A stretch of 64,000 bases of DNA from Azolla caroliniana (taxonomy: Eukaryota; Polypodiophyta): positions 19,282,001 to 19,346,000 of the forward strand of contig JBHGNT010000005.1 in the NCBI GenBank assembly GCA_043228905.1, given 5' to 3'. Each line of letters begins with the position of its first letter. The stretch's first letter is position 1. The notes under the pieces are model-generated. The model saw only the letters and a program-made list of their open reading frames with translations, was not told where the DNA came from and ran no database searches. Made by a program: the position numbers and the translations under genes. Shown in pieces: positions 11,500 through 22,896 of the stretch.

Positions 11500-13857
11500 T
11501 CAATCCCATTCACAACAAAAAACCCCTTGTAATTCTCTCAATCTCCCCACCTCATCAATACAAGCTTGCAACCCTGCATCTGCATAAGCATTTGATAATA
11601 ACACATATGCCCCTCCATGTTTTGGATCAAGGTTCACTGCATGATCAAATGCCCGTTTGGCTAGGTCCAACTTCCCATGTGTACCACATGCACCTAACAA
11701 ACATAACCAAATGCAAACATCCATATGTAAACATGACTTCTCCATTATATTTTGTATCTTGTCAAAATCCCCAGCTCGACCGAGAAGATCTAATAAGATT
11801 CCATAGTGTTTTGTGGTAGGAATTAAGCCATAATCTCTCATCATTGACTCGAAATACTCTAGGCTAACACTTACAAGGCCACTGTGTCTACAAGCTGATA
11901 GTGCAGAGATGAAAGTCAAGTCATCAGGCTCGACACTTGATGCTTTCATGCTTTCGAACATGCTAAGACTTGCAATGTAGTTTCCTTCTGCGGCATGCCC
12001 TGCTATGCATGCATTCCAGAAGACAATATTGGTATGCGAAAGCCCATTGAAGAATGATAATGCATCAGGCATTGTGCCACAACTCCGATAAGCAATCAGC
12101 AAGGCTGATACAATCGGGGTGGTTGAGTCATATCCTGCGGAGACAATTTGGAAGTGAAGGTGAATGCATACTTCTAAGCTCCCTGTTGCTCCGCATGCTT
12201 GTAATGTGGCAAGGATCGCAACATCATCATCGGCCACATCTCGTGCCTTCATCTCTCTGTACATCTCTATAGCCTTTTCTCCATATCCTTGTTCAACATA
12301 AGTGCAAAGAAGCCCTGTCCATGAAACCACATCTGGACAAGTCAAGGAACCAAACACCTCCTCTGCCTCTATGATCCCCCCACACTTACCATACATGCTC
12401 ACAAACGTATTGCAAACTTGGATATCTAATGAGAAACCCAATCGTTTAGAGTCTAGATGTAGTGCGTGACCTAACTCTAACCAAATTGTTGGGTATGATT
12501 CCTCTTTCTCAGCTACATTTCCGCATGCTCGGATTGTGGCCACAAAAGTCGGTTGGTCCGGACGTATGCCCTCTTCATGCATCAATTTGTATAAGAACAA
12601 AGCCTTCATATCTTCACCTTGCTCAACATAGGATGCAATCATTGCATTCCATGAGACTGTGTCTCTTGCTGACGAAGAGGCAAATACGTTCTCGGCTTCA
12701 GGGATTGTTCCACATTTGCCATACATACTCACAAGGGCACTAACGAGCATTATGTCTGACAAAAGCCCTCGCTTCAATACCTCAGCATGTAATGCCCGTC
12801 CGATTTCTTGAGGTATGGATATCTTCTTCACATGTGAACCACTTGTTTGAAGGGTGTCATTGGATGCATCATGATTAACTGAAGAAACCACCCTCTCAAC
12901 GAGCAAAGCACAGGCTTGAAGAGCAAACACCAGTGTGTTCCGGTTCACTGCCACGTCTTCTGCATACATTTGTCTATACAAAAGCGTAGCTTTCTTTCCT
13001 TGGCCTTGCTCAACATAAGCTGTGAGCATGGCATTCCATGAGATTGAATCCCGACGAGGCAAATTTACAAACACGTCCTCGGCTTCTCTTATTGCGTCAC
13101 ACTTGCCGTACATACTAACAAGAGTACTTCCTACAAACACATGGGAATCGAGACCACGTCGTCGCGCCTCAAAATGTAGTCTCTTTCCTTGTTTAAGATC
13201 AAATAAACTGCCACATGCCTTAAACAAGCTCACGAATGTATAACTATTTGGTTCTACACCCAAAGATTCCATTGATCTATACAAAGCTAGAGCTTTCTCT
13301 GGGTGGCCCTGGCCTATACATAGAGAGATCATGGCAGTCCACGAGAAAACAGTAGGGAAAGTTAGGGTTTCAAAGACTTGAAATGCTTCTTCCATAGCTC
13401 CACATCTAGCTAAGGTCATGGCTAAATAGTCACCAAGTAAAGGTGTCATGGTGGCCTTATTTTGGGCCATATGGTCGTAAATTTTCTTTGTAAGAACAAA
13501 TGAATGATCAGATTTGTTGCATACCTTGAGCATGGAGAGATAACCATGGCTGGACAGGGGTTTTTGTACTTCCGTGAGCAAACTGACGGCCTTCTCTATC
13601 TTCCCTTCTCCACATAAAGCCTGAAGAGCATGGTAGACATCAGGATCATCCGCAACTCCCACATTAATTCCTCTCTGTGATGGAGAGGCGCAAGAAGTGG
13701 CGGTGGTGATGTGGCGGTAATGAGGGGGAGGAGGAGGAGGAGGAGGGAGAAGAAGCTTCACAGAAAAGTACTTGTTGTGGAGCAGAGGTATGGTGGGTAT
13801 TTCTCTAAGTAAGGCAGGGTGTGTTAAGAAGAGGTCGCCATGAAAGCTGAGCTTCAT
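11500..13857 (-). CDS. Pentatricopeptide repeat (PPR) protein, PLS class with a partial E domain
   Basis: This single uninterrupted frame of 785 residues is typical of intronless PLS-class PPR genes that bind organelle RNA. The N-terminus is basic and hydrophobic with a polyproline run at about residues 38-45, coded by a GGA microsatellite. A targeting role is plausible. From about residue 95 onward, tandem 31-36-residue repeats are visible with signatures such as VSMYGKCG, SWNAMI, YVEQGQ and GVEPNSYTF. The C-terminal region (LGRAGDF...LLGACGTHGKLDLAKRA...VLLSNAYADAG) is the E1 part of an E domain. It then ends abruptly after LRELQGV with a short Cys-containing tail, so E2 and any DYW deaminase are absent. 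The protein could act in RNA stability, splicing or editing with a partner deaminase. A MITE-like sequence lies about 60 bp upstream of the ATG. Confidence 0.92.
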   Translation of the reverse strand: MKLSFHGDLFLTHPALLREIPTIPLLHNKYFSVKLLLPPPPPPPPHYRHITTATSCASPSQRGINVGVADDPDVYHALQALCGEGKIEKAVSLLTEVQKPLSSHGYLSMLKVCNKSDHSFVLTKKIYDHMAQNKATMTPLLGDYLAMTLARCGAMEEAFQVFETLTFPTVFSWTAMISLCIGQGHPEKALALYRSMESLGVEPNSYTFVSLFKACGSLFDLKQGKRLHFEARRRGLDSHVFVGSTLVSMYGKCDAIREAEDVFVNLPRRDSISWNAMLTAYVEQGQGKKATLLYRQMYAEDVAVNRNTLVFALQACALLVERVVSSVNHDASNDTLQTSGSHVKKISIPQEIGRALHAEVLKRGLLSDIMLVSALVSMYGKCGTIPEAENVFASSSARDTVSWNAMIASYVEQGEDMKALFLYKLMHEEGIRPDQPTFVATIRACGNVAEKEESYPTIWLELGHALHLDSKRLGFSLDIQVCNTFVSMYGKCGGIIEAEEVFGSLTCPDVVSWTGLLCTYVEQGYGEKAIEMYREMKARDVADDDVAILATLQACGATGSLEVCIHLHFQIVSAGYDSTTPIVSALLIAYRSCGTMPDALSFFNGLSHTNIVFWNACIAGHAAEGNYIASLSMFESMKASSVEPDDLTFISALSACRHSGLVSVSLEYFESMMRDYGLIPTTKHYGILLDLLGRAGDFDKIQNIMEKSCLHMDVCIWLCLLGACGTHGKLDLAKRAFDHAVNLDPKHGGAYVLLSNAYADAGLQACIDEVGRLRELQGVFCCEWD
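13726..13748. repeat. GGA trinucleotide microsatellite inside PPR coding sequence
   Basis: A short run of GGA units on the plus strand encodes the polyproline stretch near the N-terminus of the PPR protein on the minus strand. Length variation here would change the presequence without shifting the frame. Confidence 0.7.
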
Positions 13858-13916
13858 GGGCTCTCTGAATGACTCTGTCTCTGTCTCTCTGTCTCTGTCT
13901 CTACCAACCTACTACC

Positions 13917-14207
13917 AAACAATCGGCAACGGTTCCGCTCGGCTCGGTTCGGTTCGAGAGTATCAAACTTAAACCACTTAAAACCGAACCTTCACCAAAA
14001 TAATTCAAGCTCAAACCAAACGGTTTCGGAGACTTTCAAACCTTCAAACCGTTAAAACCATTGTTTCGAGGTTCGGTTTTGGTTTTCAAGTTAAGATCAA
14101 CATTCAAATTTTAATTTTAAAAAATTTAAATCTTTTAATATTTTGATTTTTAATTTTTCAAAATTTAAAGATTTTTCTTAATATATCAAAATTAGGCTTA
14201 AAATGTT
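13917..14207. mobile_element. Truncated MITE-like element of the AACAATCGGCAACGG family
   Basis: The left end, AACAATCGGCAACGGTT, matches the terminal inverted repeat of the complete element at 26096-26548, and the AT-rich interior up to AATTAGGCTTAAAA also matches. The right third is missing. A 13-bp direct repeat, ACCAACCTACTAC, flanks the copy (13903-13915 and 14212-14224). That is longer than the 8 bp seen at the full copy, so its origin is unclear. The element sits in the 5' flank of the PPR gene. Confidence 0.6.
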
Positions 14208-14224
14208 CAATACCAACCTACTAC

Positions 14225-17200
14225 TACTACTAATAGTGGTAGTTAGTAGTAGTAGTACATACTACATAGTATGAACATATATCATTTTCGAAATCCCAAG
14301 TGCCTCGAACAATCCCCGGAAAGCCGCACACTCTCGCTCCCTTGCTTGCTCGCCCCGATTCTGCCCATAATGCTCCCCACATTCATGTTACTGAACCCCC
14401 TACACATCTACCTCTTCTCTGATGCCTGCCCTATCACTCGATGGCATATGCATCGAGACATTTTGGGCATGGTAAGATATACCCAAAGATTGGCAAAACA
14501 ATTGGTAACACTTGTTGTCATGAACCTATGAGAAAACAAGGAGATTTGGCTAGTTGCACCTGCTAATAAGTAGCCCACGAGTTGTTTACAGATTGGCAAA
14601 GCAACTGGTAACACTTGTTGTCATGAATCTATGAGAAAACAAGGAGAATATGCAGAAGATTGTTTCACTAAATTCAATTGTTTGAGATGGCGATAGTTTC
14701 AAAGGCATGCAAGATTATGATAGCATCTGCCTCAATGGCTCAAGATTGGCATCAGTTAATCCAAAAGGTTCAAAGAGAATGAGGTGTCTCTATTTAGTAC
14801 TCTTGACTTCCATACCAACACCCAAGGTTATGTCCTCCAAAAGATGAGATAATGCCAAGTGTTGTGAAGAGTTATTCTCATTAACTCATGGAGGATTCTT
14901 TGGACAACCAAAGAGAATGAGGTGTCTCTATTTAGTACTCTTGACTTCCATACCAACACCCAAGGTTATGTCCTCCAAAAGATGAGATAATGCCAAGTGT
15001 TGCAAAGAGTTATTCTCATTAGCTCATGGAGGATTCTTTGGACAACCATAGGCCTAAACGATTATGGTGTAGGTATAGACTCTACGTATTGAGGGGTATT
15101 CATGATATGGGCACAATTATCTTGGTTAGTTGATGGACAATCAAAGGACCAAAAACTAACTAGAATATTATGGAATGAATAGAGACTTAGAACTCTAATC
15201 AAAGTGAGACCTATACACTTGCTATCAACTAGACTCTAGACAAATATGGTTTAAACATATATATTCATACACATCACTTAGCCAACGATAGTCCTATGAA
15301 CTCATTGATAACCATATGGCTAGTCGCACTTTCCACAACCATTCGTTGGGCATAAACCTAGGGTATGTTATATGCATACATGTATTTTTTACAAAGAATT
15401 ATCTAGCAAGACGTCCAGACTTTGGGATGTCCTTGGAAGATTAAGTATGTGAGAACCATTACAACATGATGAAGATACGATTATGTACATCGAGCATATG
15501 AACTCCATTAAACTGTAAGGTTGCTTTGTTATACCGTGGAACAAGTGTTAGAGGCATTTAGATAAGTAGAGCATCTTAGCAATAGAAGCATTTACATAAG
15601 TAGGGCATCTCCAATATCATTATTTAATATAGTTTAGATTAGCGACAAGAAATCTAGAAAAGAAGAAAGTTGGCATGATTTCATATGAACAAGAAAGAGA
15701 TCAGAATCAATAGAAAGACAATCCAACGTATATGACAATCTAAATTGTCCAATCACCATTGTTTCTATATATATTGAGCTAAGTATGTTTGAGTCTACCC
15801 CAATAACGTATGGTACAAATGCAAAACCCAATATGAATCTCACCTTATTCAAACACGCATATGGTTTAAAAGCTTGTTTAAAATCACTATGAGATCAAGG
15901 GTTTTGACACCTCTTTGGCTAGTAGCTGGTTTTAATCATAACATTAATGGTATCTATGTACTCATGTTCATGCATCAATGTTTTATTTTATAGCAAAAAA
16001 ACCCCAATTTGTTTTTACTTGCATAAATGCCACTAAGATTTTTCTTTATTTCCTCACATCCCAGTAATTTTCTCTTTATTTCCTCAATGCCACCAAGTTT
16101 TCATTATTTCCTGAGCGATCTTCATCAACCTTCGAAAGAAAGGAAAAGGGGATGTAATTGCACATAATTGCTCAAATGCATTGATAGAAAGGGGATAAGT
16201 AGCCATATAATTGCTCAAATCCACACATGGAATTGGAATTGGCACAATATGCAAAATTGGAGGCTTTCACACAATTTACTTCTAACCTCAAAAGGCTAAA
16301 GGAATTTCCAGAAAAAAAAAATACATGCATAATCATTTTAGAGTTTTTCCCTAGTTCAAAAGGGTTTGTTGGATAGCACTCTTTTTATCATAAACTTTAT
16401 GAGTGTAGTCCATTGGATTAAGGCTTGAATGGAATGTGTGTGCTTATGCTTTGCCCACTTTGAATCGCTATTTTTACATGGTTTGAGGCAAAAGGATTTT
16501 GTCTCACTCTTTAATTTCCTTTTTACCCAATCTAGTGTTCCCCAAAACAAGGTTTGAGCTCAAGGTTGGAATTTCTTTTGTCTATGCAATGGATAAAAGG
16601 CATACTTCTTGCATGCACGAAGCCATTCACAAAGAAATAATGACTTGGTTGGCAATTTACTCCGTTTTGCTGTGTGCAATGTGCAAAAATCATACTTCTT
16701 GCATGCAATAAGCAATGCAAAGAAGGAATGACTTGACTATCCATTTACTCCATTCTGGACTCTTTATATGTGCACGCAAGCATGCATGCATGCACACACA
16801 CATTTAGTAACCTCTAATCTAGCGTAAAGCAAGATGACCACTTGGACAAGGAAACGTGCAAATCAAATAATGTTTTGGATGGAGAGGATTGATTGCATAT
16901 GCAACATGATTCTAGCATGCCTTCACATGGCCACAATCTTTTCTATGTTATGTTTTGGGCTAACTTAAGATGGCAAAAAAAGTTTGAGCATGCCCCATCT
17001 CTACGACCTCTAGGTGAATGTTCTAATCATCACAAATTTAACAACCACAAGACATTGCAATGGTAGTAAAATCAACATGAAGGAAAGAGCTTAAGAAAAC
17101 CATCTTGTTTTTCTACACATAGAAATTTGTGTACAAACAAAACTTTAGAAATGTCGCAAGAAACAAAACGAGTCTTCTTTTACAATTTCCTCAGCCACTC

Positions 17201-17873
17201 ATAGAAACTACCATTTGAACGAAACGGATTGACAATTATTTTAATGCAACTATTTGAATCATTTCCATTACAAGATGATGAGAAGTTATGAATATTTCTT
17301 TCTAGATTTTGTTTTTTAAATACTTCTGACAAGAGACATCGTCAAAACCCGAGTAAAGTTACGAACCAACTTGCCCTATTATTATTTGGATTCATTGTGT
17401 TAGGTATTGCTCCCAAGGGCTTCCTTTCTTGTCACCTCAATCGACAGGTTGATAAAGAGTAAAGAAGTAGATAAGAGCAACTGAAAGTCCACACTTTTCA
17501 CTAAGCATATGGAGCAAGCATGAATCATGAATACCAACATTAGTGATATATGACAACAATACATTGGATAAGAGTGATTGAAAGTCCACACTTTTCACTA
17601 AGCATCTGTATCAAGCATGAATTGTGAATTCCAACATTAGATATATATATATATATGACCACGATACATTGGATTCACAATTCTTCCTTTGATGATGCTG
17701 TCTACAGCCACAAGCACTCTATGATATCACACTGTCCATCCCTTCAATGGCATCTCATCACTCAGAATGTAACACATGTTTCAAATTCTTGCCTTCCCAG
17801 AAACTCTTTCGGGGAAAACTTCCTGTTTTACACATTGTTCTGCCCTTTCCTTGTAGTCAAGGAAGGAAGTTGC
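14225..17873. other. Intergenic sequence with small tandem duplications, no gene
   Basis: No gene is supported. Short direct duplications are visible: a 58-bp block starting AGATTGGCAAA at about 14486 and again at about 14591, a 138-bp tandem pair listed separately, and a roughly 97-bp pair around 17482 and 17579 (shared TGAAAGTCCACACTTTTCAC). A TA run lies at about 17640-17657. Confidence 0.6.
14771..15046. repeat. 138-bp tandem duplication (2 copies)
   Basis: The block beginning CAAAGAGAATGAGG at 14771 starts again at 14909, a period of 138 bp. The copies differ at about three bases (for example GTTGTGAAGAG versus GTTGCAAAGAG), so the duplication is fairly recent. No coding potential is recognised. 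Confidence 0.85.
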
Positions 17874-20419
17874 TTAGAATCTCTTTTTGGCCATGGCTGA
17901 ACGGGATGCTCTTTTTCCATTATATTGAGAAGTAGCCAAATCCTCGTCTGAATCGACAGACTCGACAATAGAATCAAGAGCTTGAAAGTTCCTTGCAGGG
18001 GCCACACCATGCATTCTAGTGTCAATGTCTGCTTTCTTGAGCCCTTTCGCAACTACTGGTAGATGAGAAGATGTGACAATCAGAGGTGAGGAGGCCGCAC
18101 GAGCTACCTCCTTTTGTATTCGTTCTCGTTCTAATCTTGCCTTTCTCGCATCAACACGCTCCTTAATACTTTGGAACTTTCTCGGTTCAGTGCCCTCCCC
18201 CAAACACAGGAATTCCTTCTCAAATGCATTCTTTCCTACACATTCTTCATCTTGCACTGGTAAGGGCCTTAGTTCTTTGCACTGCAAGCATGATTCCTTC
18301 CTGTGCATATTCAAGCACGAGCATCTGCGACATTTTAAGGAAAGAATTTAATTTTAGGACTCATGAAAAGCTCGTCTAACAGATCTACATGCAATTTTAT
18401 AACCAAAATGGAAATCCTGACCTCGAACATGTCCATTCAATGCCTTCACAACCTGAAGGACCGCAATAATACTGATCTCGAATGTTTTCTATCTCCTTGT
18501 CGCTCTTGATCCCTTCCACTTGCTTGCGATGGGAACAAGAAATGCCATGTGTAGCACCGCCACTTAAAGAAACGAGCGCTTTCAAAAGTTGGAGAAGTGC
18601 ATGCTGTGTATTGCTATTCGTGCCATCAACAAAATAAACCCTAAATCCAACAACAGCCTTATATATAAGTCTCATGACGTCTTTTAATTTGGCAGAAACC
18701 ACGTGATTATAATCCGAGGGTAACACCTGTCAGGGGCAACCTGATCCTTTTTAGTTGTTTGAAAAACAGAACAAATAACCAAAAATGGCTCTCAAGTTCA
18801 ATCGGACAATAATAAAACGAACTAACAAAAATAATCATGATTCAATTTTAATTATTTTGACATGCAAAATGAGAGAGCAGGATTGAGCATAGATTTAAAT
18901 ATCATAGTTTTCAGGCATTATGGGAATTTAATGAGCTTGTCTGGCATTTTCGGAATTAAAGTAAGACTAGGTGGCATTCTGGGAACTATCGTAAAATAGA
19001 GTGACACTTCAGTAATTTACTTTTAAAAAATATAAGAAGTTTTGAGACGAGGAGACCATATACTCACATTGTTTTCTTTCATCTGGAGGTAGATCTGAAG
19101 CCTCTTTCTTGCAGCATTGGTTCTCTCATCATTCTGAGAGAACTCATGTTTCAGGAGAATGCTCAAATCAGTCAGTGGCAACCTCCTAGTGGCCAAACAA
19201 AAAGAAAACGAATTATATTAGAGAATGCATTCGTACGTGTGTATGTATATGTATGCATGAACATCTGCATGTGCATGGGTGCCCTACAAATTATATTAGA
19301 GAACACCCTAGACTGTAAAAACTAAATCCTAAACCAAAAACTTTATGTAAACATAAATCATTAAATAAACCTTAGAAACAGTAAACAATAAATCATTATG
19401 TGACACCATAAAAACTAACCCTAAAGCCGATTCCTACGTCATTGCCTGAAACAATGTAATGGTCTTCTTAAGCAGAAGATTGGCTTGTCTTTTAAAGTAC
19501 TCACTTGAGAATAGATTCATGGACTCGAGAAAACTTTACAATGGCCTGCTTGAGAAGAGCTGAATCGTTGACTTCGACTTTTGCATTTTCCATATTGGCC
19601 AACCCAAAGGTTTTCAAATGATCCAGGAACAACTTCCATTCTGGCCACGGAGGGTGATCAAACTTCTGTGAAATTCTATTCCTTGCATCTGAATCAAGGA
19701 TTTCATTCCCTGAATCTGAATCTCGAACCATATTCTGGGCATCTGAACCCAATATTTCATCCCTTGCATTTGAATCCAGCATTCCATTCCTAGAATCTGA
19801 ATCACAGACTCCATTCCCAGCATCTGAATCAAAAATTTCATTCCTTCCATCTGAATCAGAAATTTCACTCCTTGCATCTAAAGCCAAGATTCCGCTCATT
19901 GTATCTGAATCCAAGATTTCATTCCTTGCAGCTGAATCCAGGATTCCATTCCCTGAATCTGGTTCAAAGCAACACCTAATCCAAGTAAAACATTTAATTT
20001 ATTTAAAGAGAACAGAACCGGTCATCTAATGACCGCAAAGAGAAAGCACAAATATGAAGGCATTGATCTTATAAAGAACAAATAAGAAGTTATCAAATTC
20101 ACTTCACAAAGAACGCCAATAATAGAACTATAGATGTAGAGATTAATAAATAAACAACAGAAAGCATAACTCAGGAAAGAAGTTCACAAAAAGTTTCCTT
20201 CTACTTACCTCTTTCCACCATAGCAGACCATGTTCTTCTCGCAGGAAACCCTGAACAGAAAGGAATATATAGGGATTTGAATCCATGGATCGCTTCAAAG
20301 CTCAGCGCATAAGAATCTCCTCGTGGAAGGATCCTCTGCTCATGAAGGATTTTCGGAGCAAGAGGCATCGACAAGCTTCTGATATTTCCTGTGATTCTGA
20401 CCCTAAAAGCCGAAGACAT
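17874..20419 (-). CDS. OZ/VAR3-like RanBP2-type zinc-finger protein, probably organellar
   Basis: Five exons join in frame: 20419-20209, 19958-19505, 19185-19068, 18726-18422 and 18324-17874 (512 codons). Exon 1 looks like an organelle presequence (Arg/Ser rich, few acids). Exon 2 opens with about ten 9-residue repeats of the type RNEILDSDA, then HPPWPEW and the helical domain typical of plant OZ (organelle zinc finger) proteins: A..F.R, DLSILLK, NAARKRLQ and KDVMRLI. Exons 4 and 5 together encode one RanBP2 finger, W359-x-C361-x2-C364-x3-N368-x6-C375-x2-C378, followed by a basic C-terminus. OZ proteins take part in plastid or mitochondrial RNA editing and splicing. From memory, Arabidopsis members have more than one finger; here there is one. 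The exon 2 acceptor has an in-frame alternative a few bases downstream. Confidence 0.68.
19680..19965. repeat. 27-bp coding minisatellite in the OZ-like gene
   Basis: About ten diverged 27-bp units encode RNEILDSDA-like nonapeptides on the minus strand. The array keeps the reading frame, is strongly acidic and lies between the presequence and the conserved HPPWPEW domain. Confidence 0.8.
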
Positions 20420-20520
20420 GTCGGGGGCCGTGTTAGTGAAGCAACAGATTTTCCCACAAGCATCTGATGAACTGATGCTCAGAGGAATGGTTGAGGGTTG
20501 TGCGAAGCGCCAGAAATGGA

Positions 20521-20570
20521 GGGGTTAGGGTTTAGGGTTTAGTTTAGGGTTAGGGTTTTAGTTTAGGGTT
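20521..20570 (-). promoter_or_regulatory. Telo-box cluster upstream of the OZ-like gene
   Basis: Several TTTAGGG-type units on the plus strand read as AAACCCTAA on the minus strand, about 100-150 bp upstream of the proposed ATG at 20419. Telo-boxes are common in plant promoters of genes for translation and organelle biogenesis. The run is too short and irregular to be an interstitial telomere. Confidence 0.5.
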
Positions 20571-20599
20571 TTTGGGAAGCTCTGGGATAAATGATAAAT

Positions 20600-21645
20600 A
20601 GTAGTGATGGGCAATGGTTCGGTTCGAGCCGGAGATTAACGGTTTGGTTTGGCAATCGGTTTTGAACAAATCTGTAAACGGTTTGGTCTGGCTTGGGGGG
20701 GGTTTCAATATTCGGTTCGTATTCGAAACTTTATCGACTCAACGGTTTGCGGTTTAATTGGTTTTAAACCATTGTTTACATGGCTTGCCTGCTTAGGGTT
20801 TAGGGTTTTTTGGAAGCTTTGTGGAAAATTAATAGATTTAGTAAATCGGTAATGGTTCGGTTCGACTTGGGGGGGGGGGGGTTCAATATTCGGTTCGTAT
20901 TCGAAACTTTATCGACTCAACGGTTTGCGGTTTAATTGGTTTTAAACCATTGTTTACATGGCTTGCCTGTTTAGGGTTTAGGGTTTTTTGGAAGCTTTGT
21001 GGAAAATTAATAGGTTTAGTAATCGGTAATGGTTCGGTTCGACTTGAACTGAACTAAACCGCATAAACTATGGCTTAACGGTTTAAAAGGCTTTGTTCGA
21101 TTTGGTTAGGTTTTGAAAATTTGTAAATGGTTTAGTTTGGCTTGGGGAGCTCTATGGTTTGATTTGGTTCAAACCTTTATCGACTTAACGGTTTGTGGTT
21201 AAACCAATTTTAAACCACAGTTTGATTGTCAAGACATTTATGCAATGTCGATTAAATATGAATTAATTTAGAAGTCTATACATAGTTTAAAAACTAAGAG
21301 TCGTGACCTATTAATGTAATAAGTTACAATATTTGAGATTCGATCGTTTCTATTTTCTCAGTCTATGAGGAAACTTTTAGTCTAAAAACTTTTTAGCCAA
21401 AAAGAGTGGTTTAAGCTTCCATTGTGGTCTACAACAAAACCAAAACTGAACTATGAACTCAAGGCTTAACAGTTTTTAATATCTCTTGAACCACTTGGTT
21501 TGAGCTTAGAAATCTCTCTAGTGCTTTGGTTAAAGGGGTTTCATGATTCAGTTCAGTTTAGTTTAACTATCAACTTTTTTAAATAGTTTGAGTTTGAGAC
21601 TTCCAAACTAAACTAAACCGAAGCATTGGTAATCATATAGCCTCC
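20600..21645. repeat. Repeat block of the GGTTCGGTTCG/AACCG family, MITE-like
   Basis: The block is rich in GGTTCGGTT and its complement and begins TGATGGGCAATGGTTCGG. The reverse complement of its end reads TGATTACCAATGCTTCGG, so the ends are inverted relative to each other. I found no clear target-site duplication. It is related in composition to the elements at 13917 and 26096. Inside are a 178-bp tandem duplication and long G runs. Confidence 0.45.
20704..21050. repeat. 178-bp tandem duplication with poly-G tract
   Basis: TTCAATATTCGGTTCG occurs at 20704 and 20882, giving a period of 178 bp with near-identical copies. The first copy is preceded by a run of about 8 G and the second by about 13 G, so the junction tract has changed length. 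Confidence 0.8.
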
Positions 21646-22896
21646 CTTGACAAAATCAAGTAGAATAACGACCATTTCCTTGGTGAGGCTTGGGTCAAGA
21701 TCAGGATCGAGGTCAGGTAAGTGCCAGCTTCTCTCTCTCTAAGCACGTTTTGGTTGCCACAAATATTATTATTGGGCATAATCTATTGTATCCGATCTAT
21801 GACAACACAATCCTGAGTGCAAAATCAAATTCATCATCTTCCAAGATGAAGGGGTTGGTTGCACTAACATGAACCCAAATGGGGAGCAAAGATGTAAAGA
21901 CTTGATTTAAGCTTTCAAATGCATTCATTGCACATTATGTCCATGTATGGTTAGTTTGTCATTGTAACTTGTGTAAAGAGAAAAATGACATTTGAATCAT
22001 TTTGAATGACTTCCAAAATGTTTTAACCTTCCCTAGATCCATAGTGATACCTTTCAATGTGGCAATGTATACCAAAAAATCCACTTCTATTATTTGGCAT
22101 AAAAGTTTTAATTGTGATGCAGCCTCCAGCAAATGGTGGATTGTGGAACCAATACTAAACCATTATATAAACTACGATCTTGAATGAATTCGTAACGGCT
22201 GGAGAATATCGATTGACACATGTGCACGTTAAATAGTAAACTATTGCATATATTAAATTATAAGAGTTAAGACAAACAAAGCACATTCACATATACACCT
22301 CAACCCTTTTAGAGTGCCATGTGGCTAGAGTAGCACATGTCTTGATTTAAAAGAAAACTCTCAAGCCCAGTTAAGAAAGCTATGGTCAAAGTAGGCACTA
22401 AGCTTTATTAAACCCTATCCCCTCAAATTTCTAGCTTTTCCCAAACCTAAGGAGAGGCTTCAGATTGATTTGGCAAAGATATCTATCATTAAATTGAAGA
22501 ATATCAATAAGACATCTAATCTAGAAAACGAAACAATGCCCATCACTCATTTTAAACCAAGATATCATGCAAGCAACTTTTGAGGGGGTAAAAGAATGAG
22601 CATTTTCATAAGCTTACACATACATGCATCCATATTGCATAGACCAAAAGGCAATTGGGAGCTAGCCTTCTTTGATTCGTATACCACCTACACAACCCAT
22701 GACACTATCATGAAGCCATTCCTTGTCCTTAGGTTGCATACAATGTTAGAACATAAAGAGCATTGGAACTATACCCTAACACCACACATGATTATGATTG
22801 GAGGGGGGAGTTAATCTCCAAGACTTCCATTTAATCGTCGTTTAATCAATATTGATACAATTAGTTACTTTATTTTTATCACAATTGTGGTATAAA
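21646..22896. other. Intergenic sequence downstream of NAA50, no gene
   Basis: I see short open frames only and no recognisable repeat family or RNA gene. Part of it is probably the NAA50 3' UTR. Confidence 0.5.

Noticed and set aside
14225-17873. CRISPR-like array from the short direct repeats
   Set aside because: There are only two copies per repeat, with no spacer regularity, in a eukaryotic nuclear context.
20521-20570. Interstitial telomere array
   Set aside because: There are only a few irregular TTTAGGG/TTAGGG units. Position upstream of a gene fits telo-boxes better.
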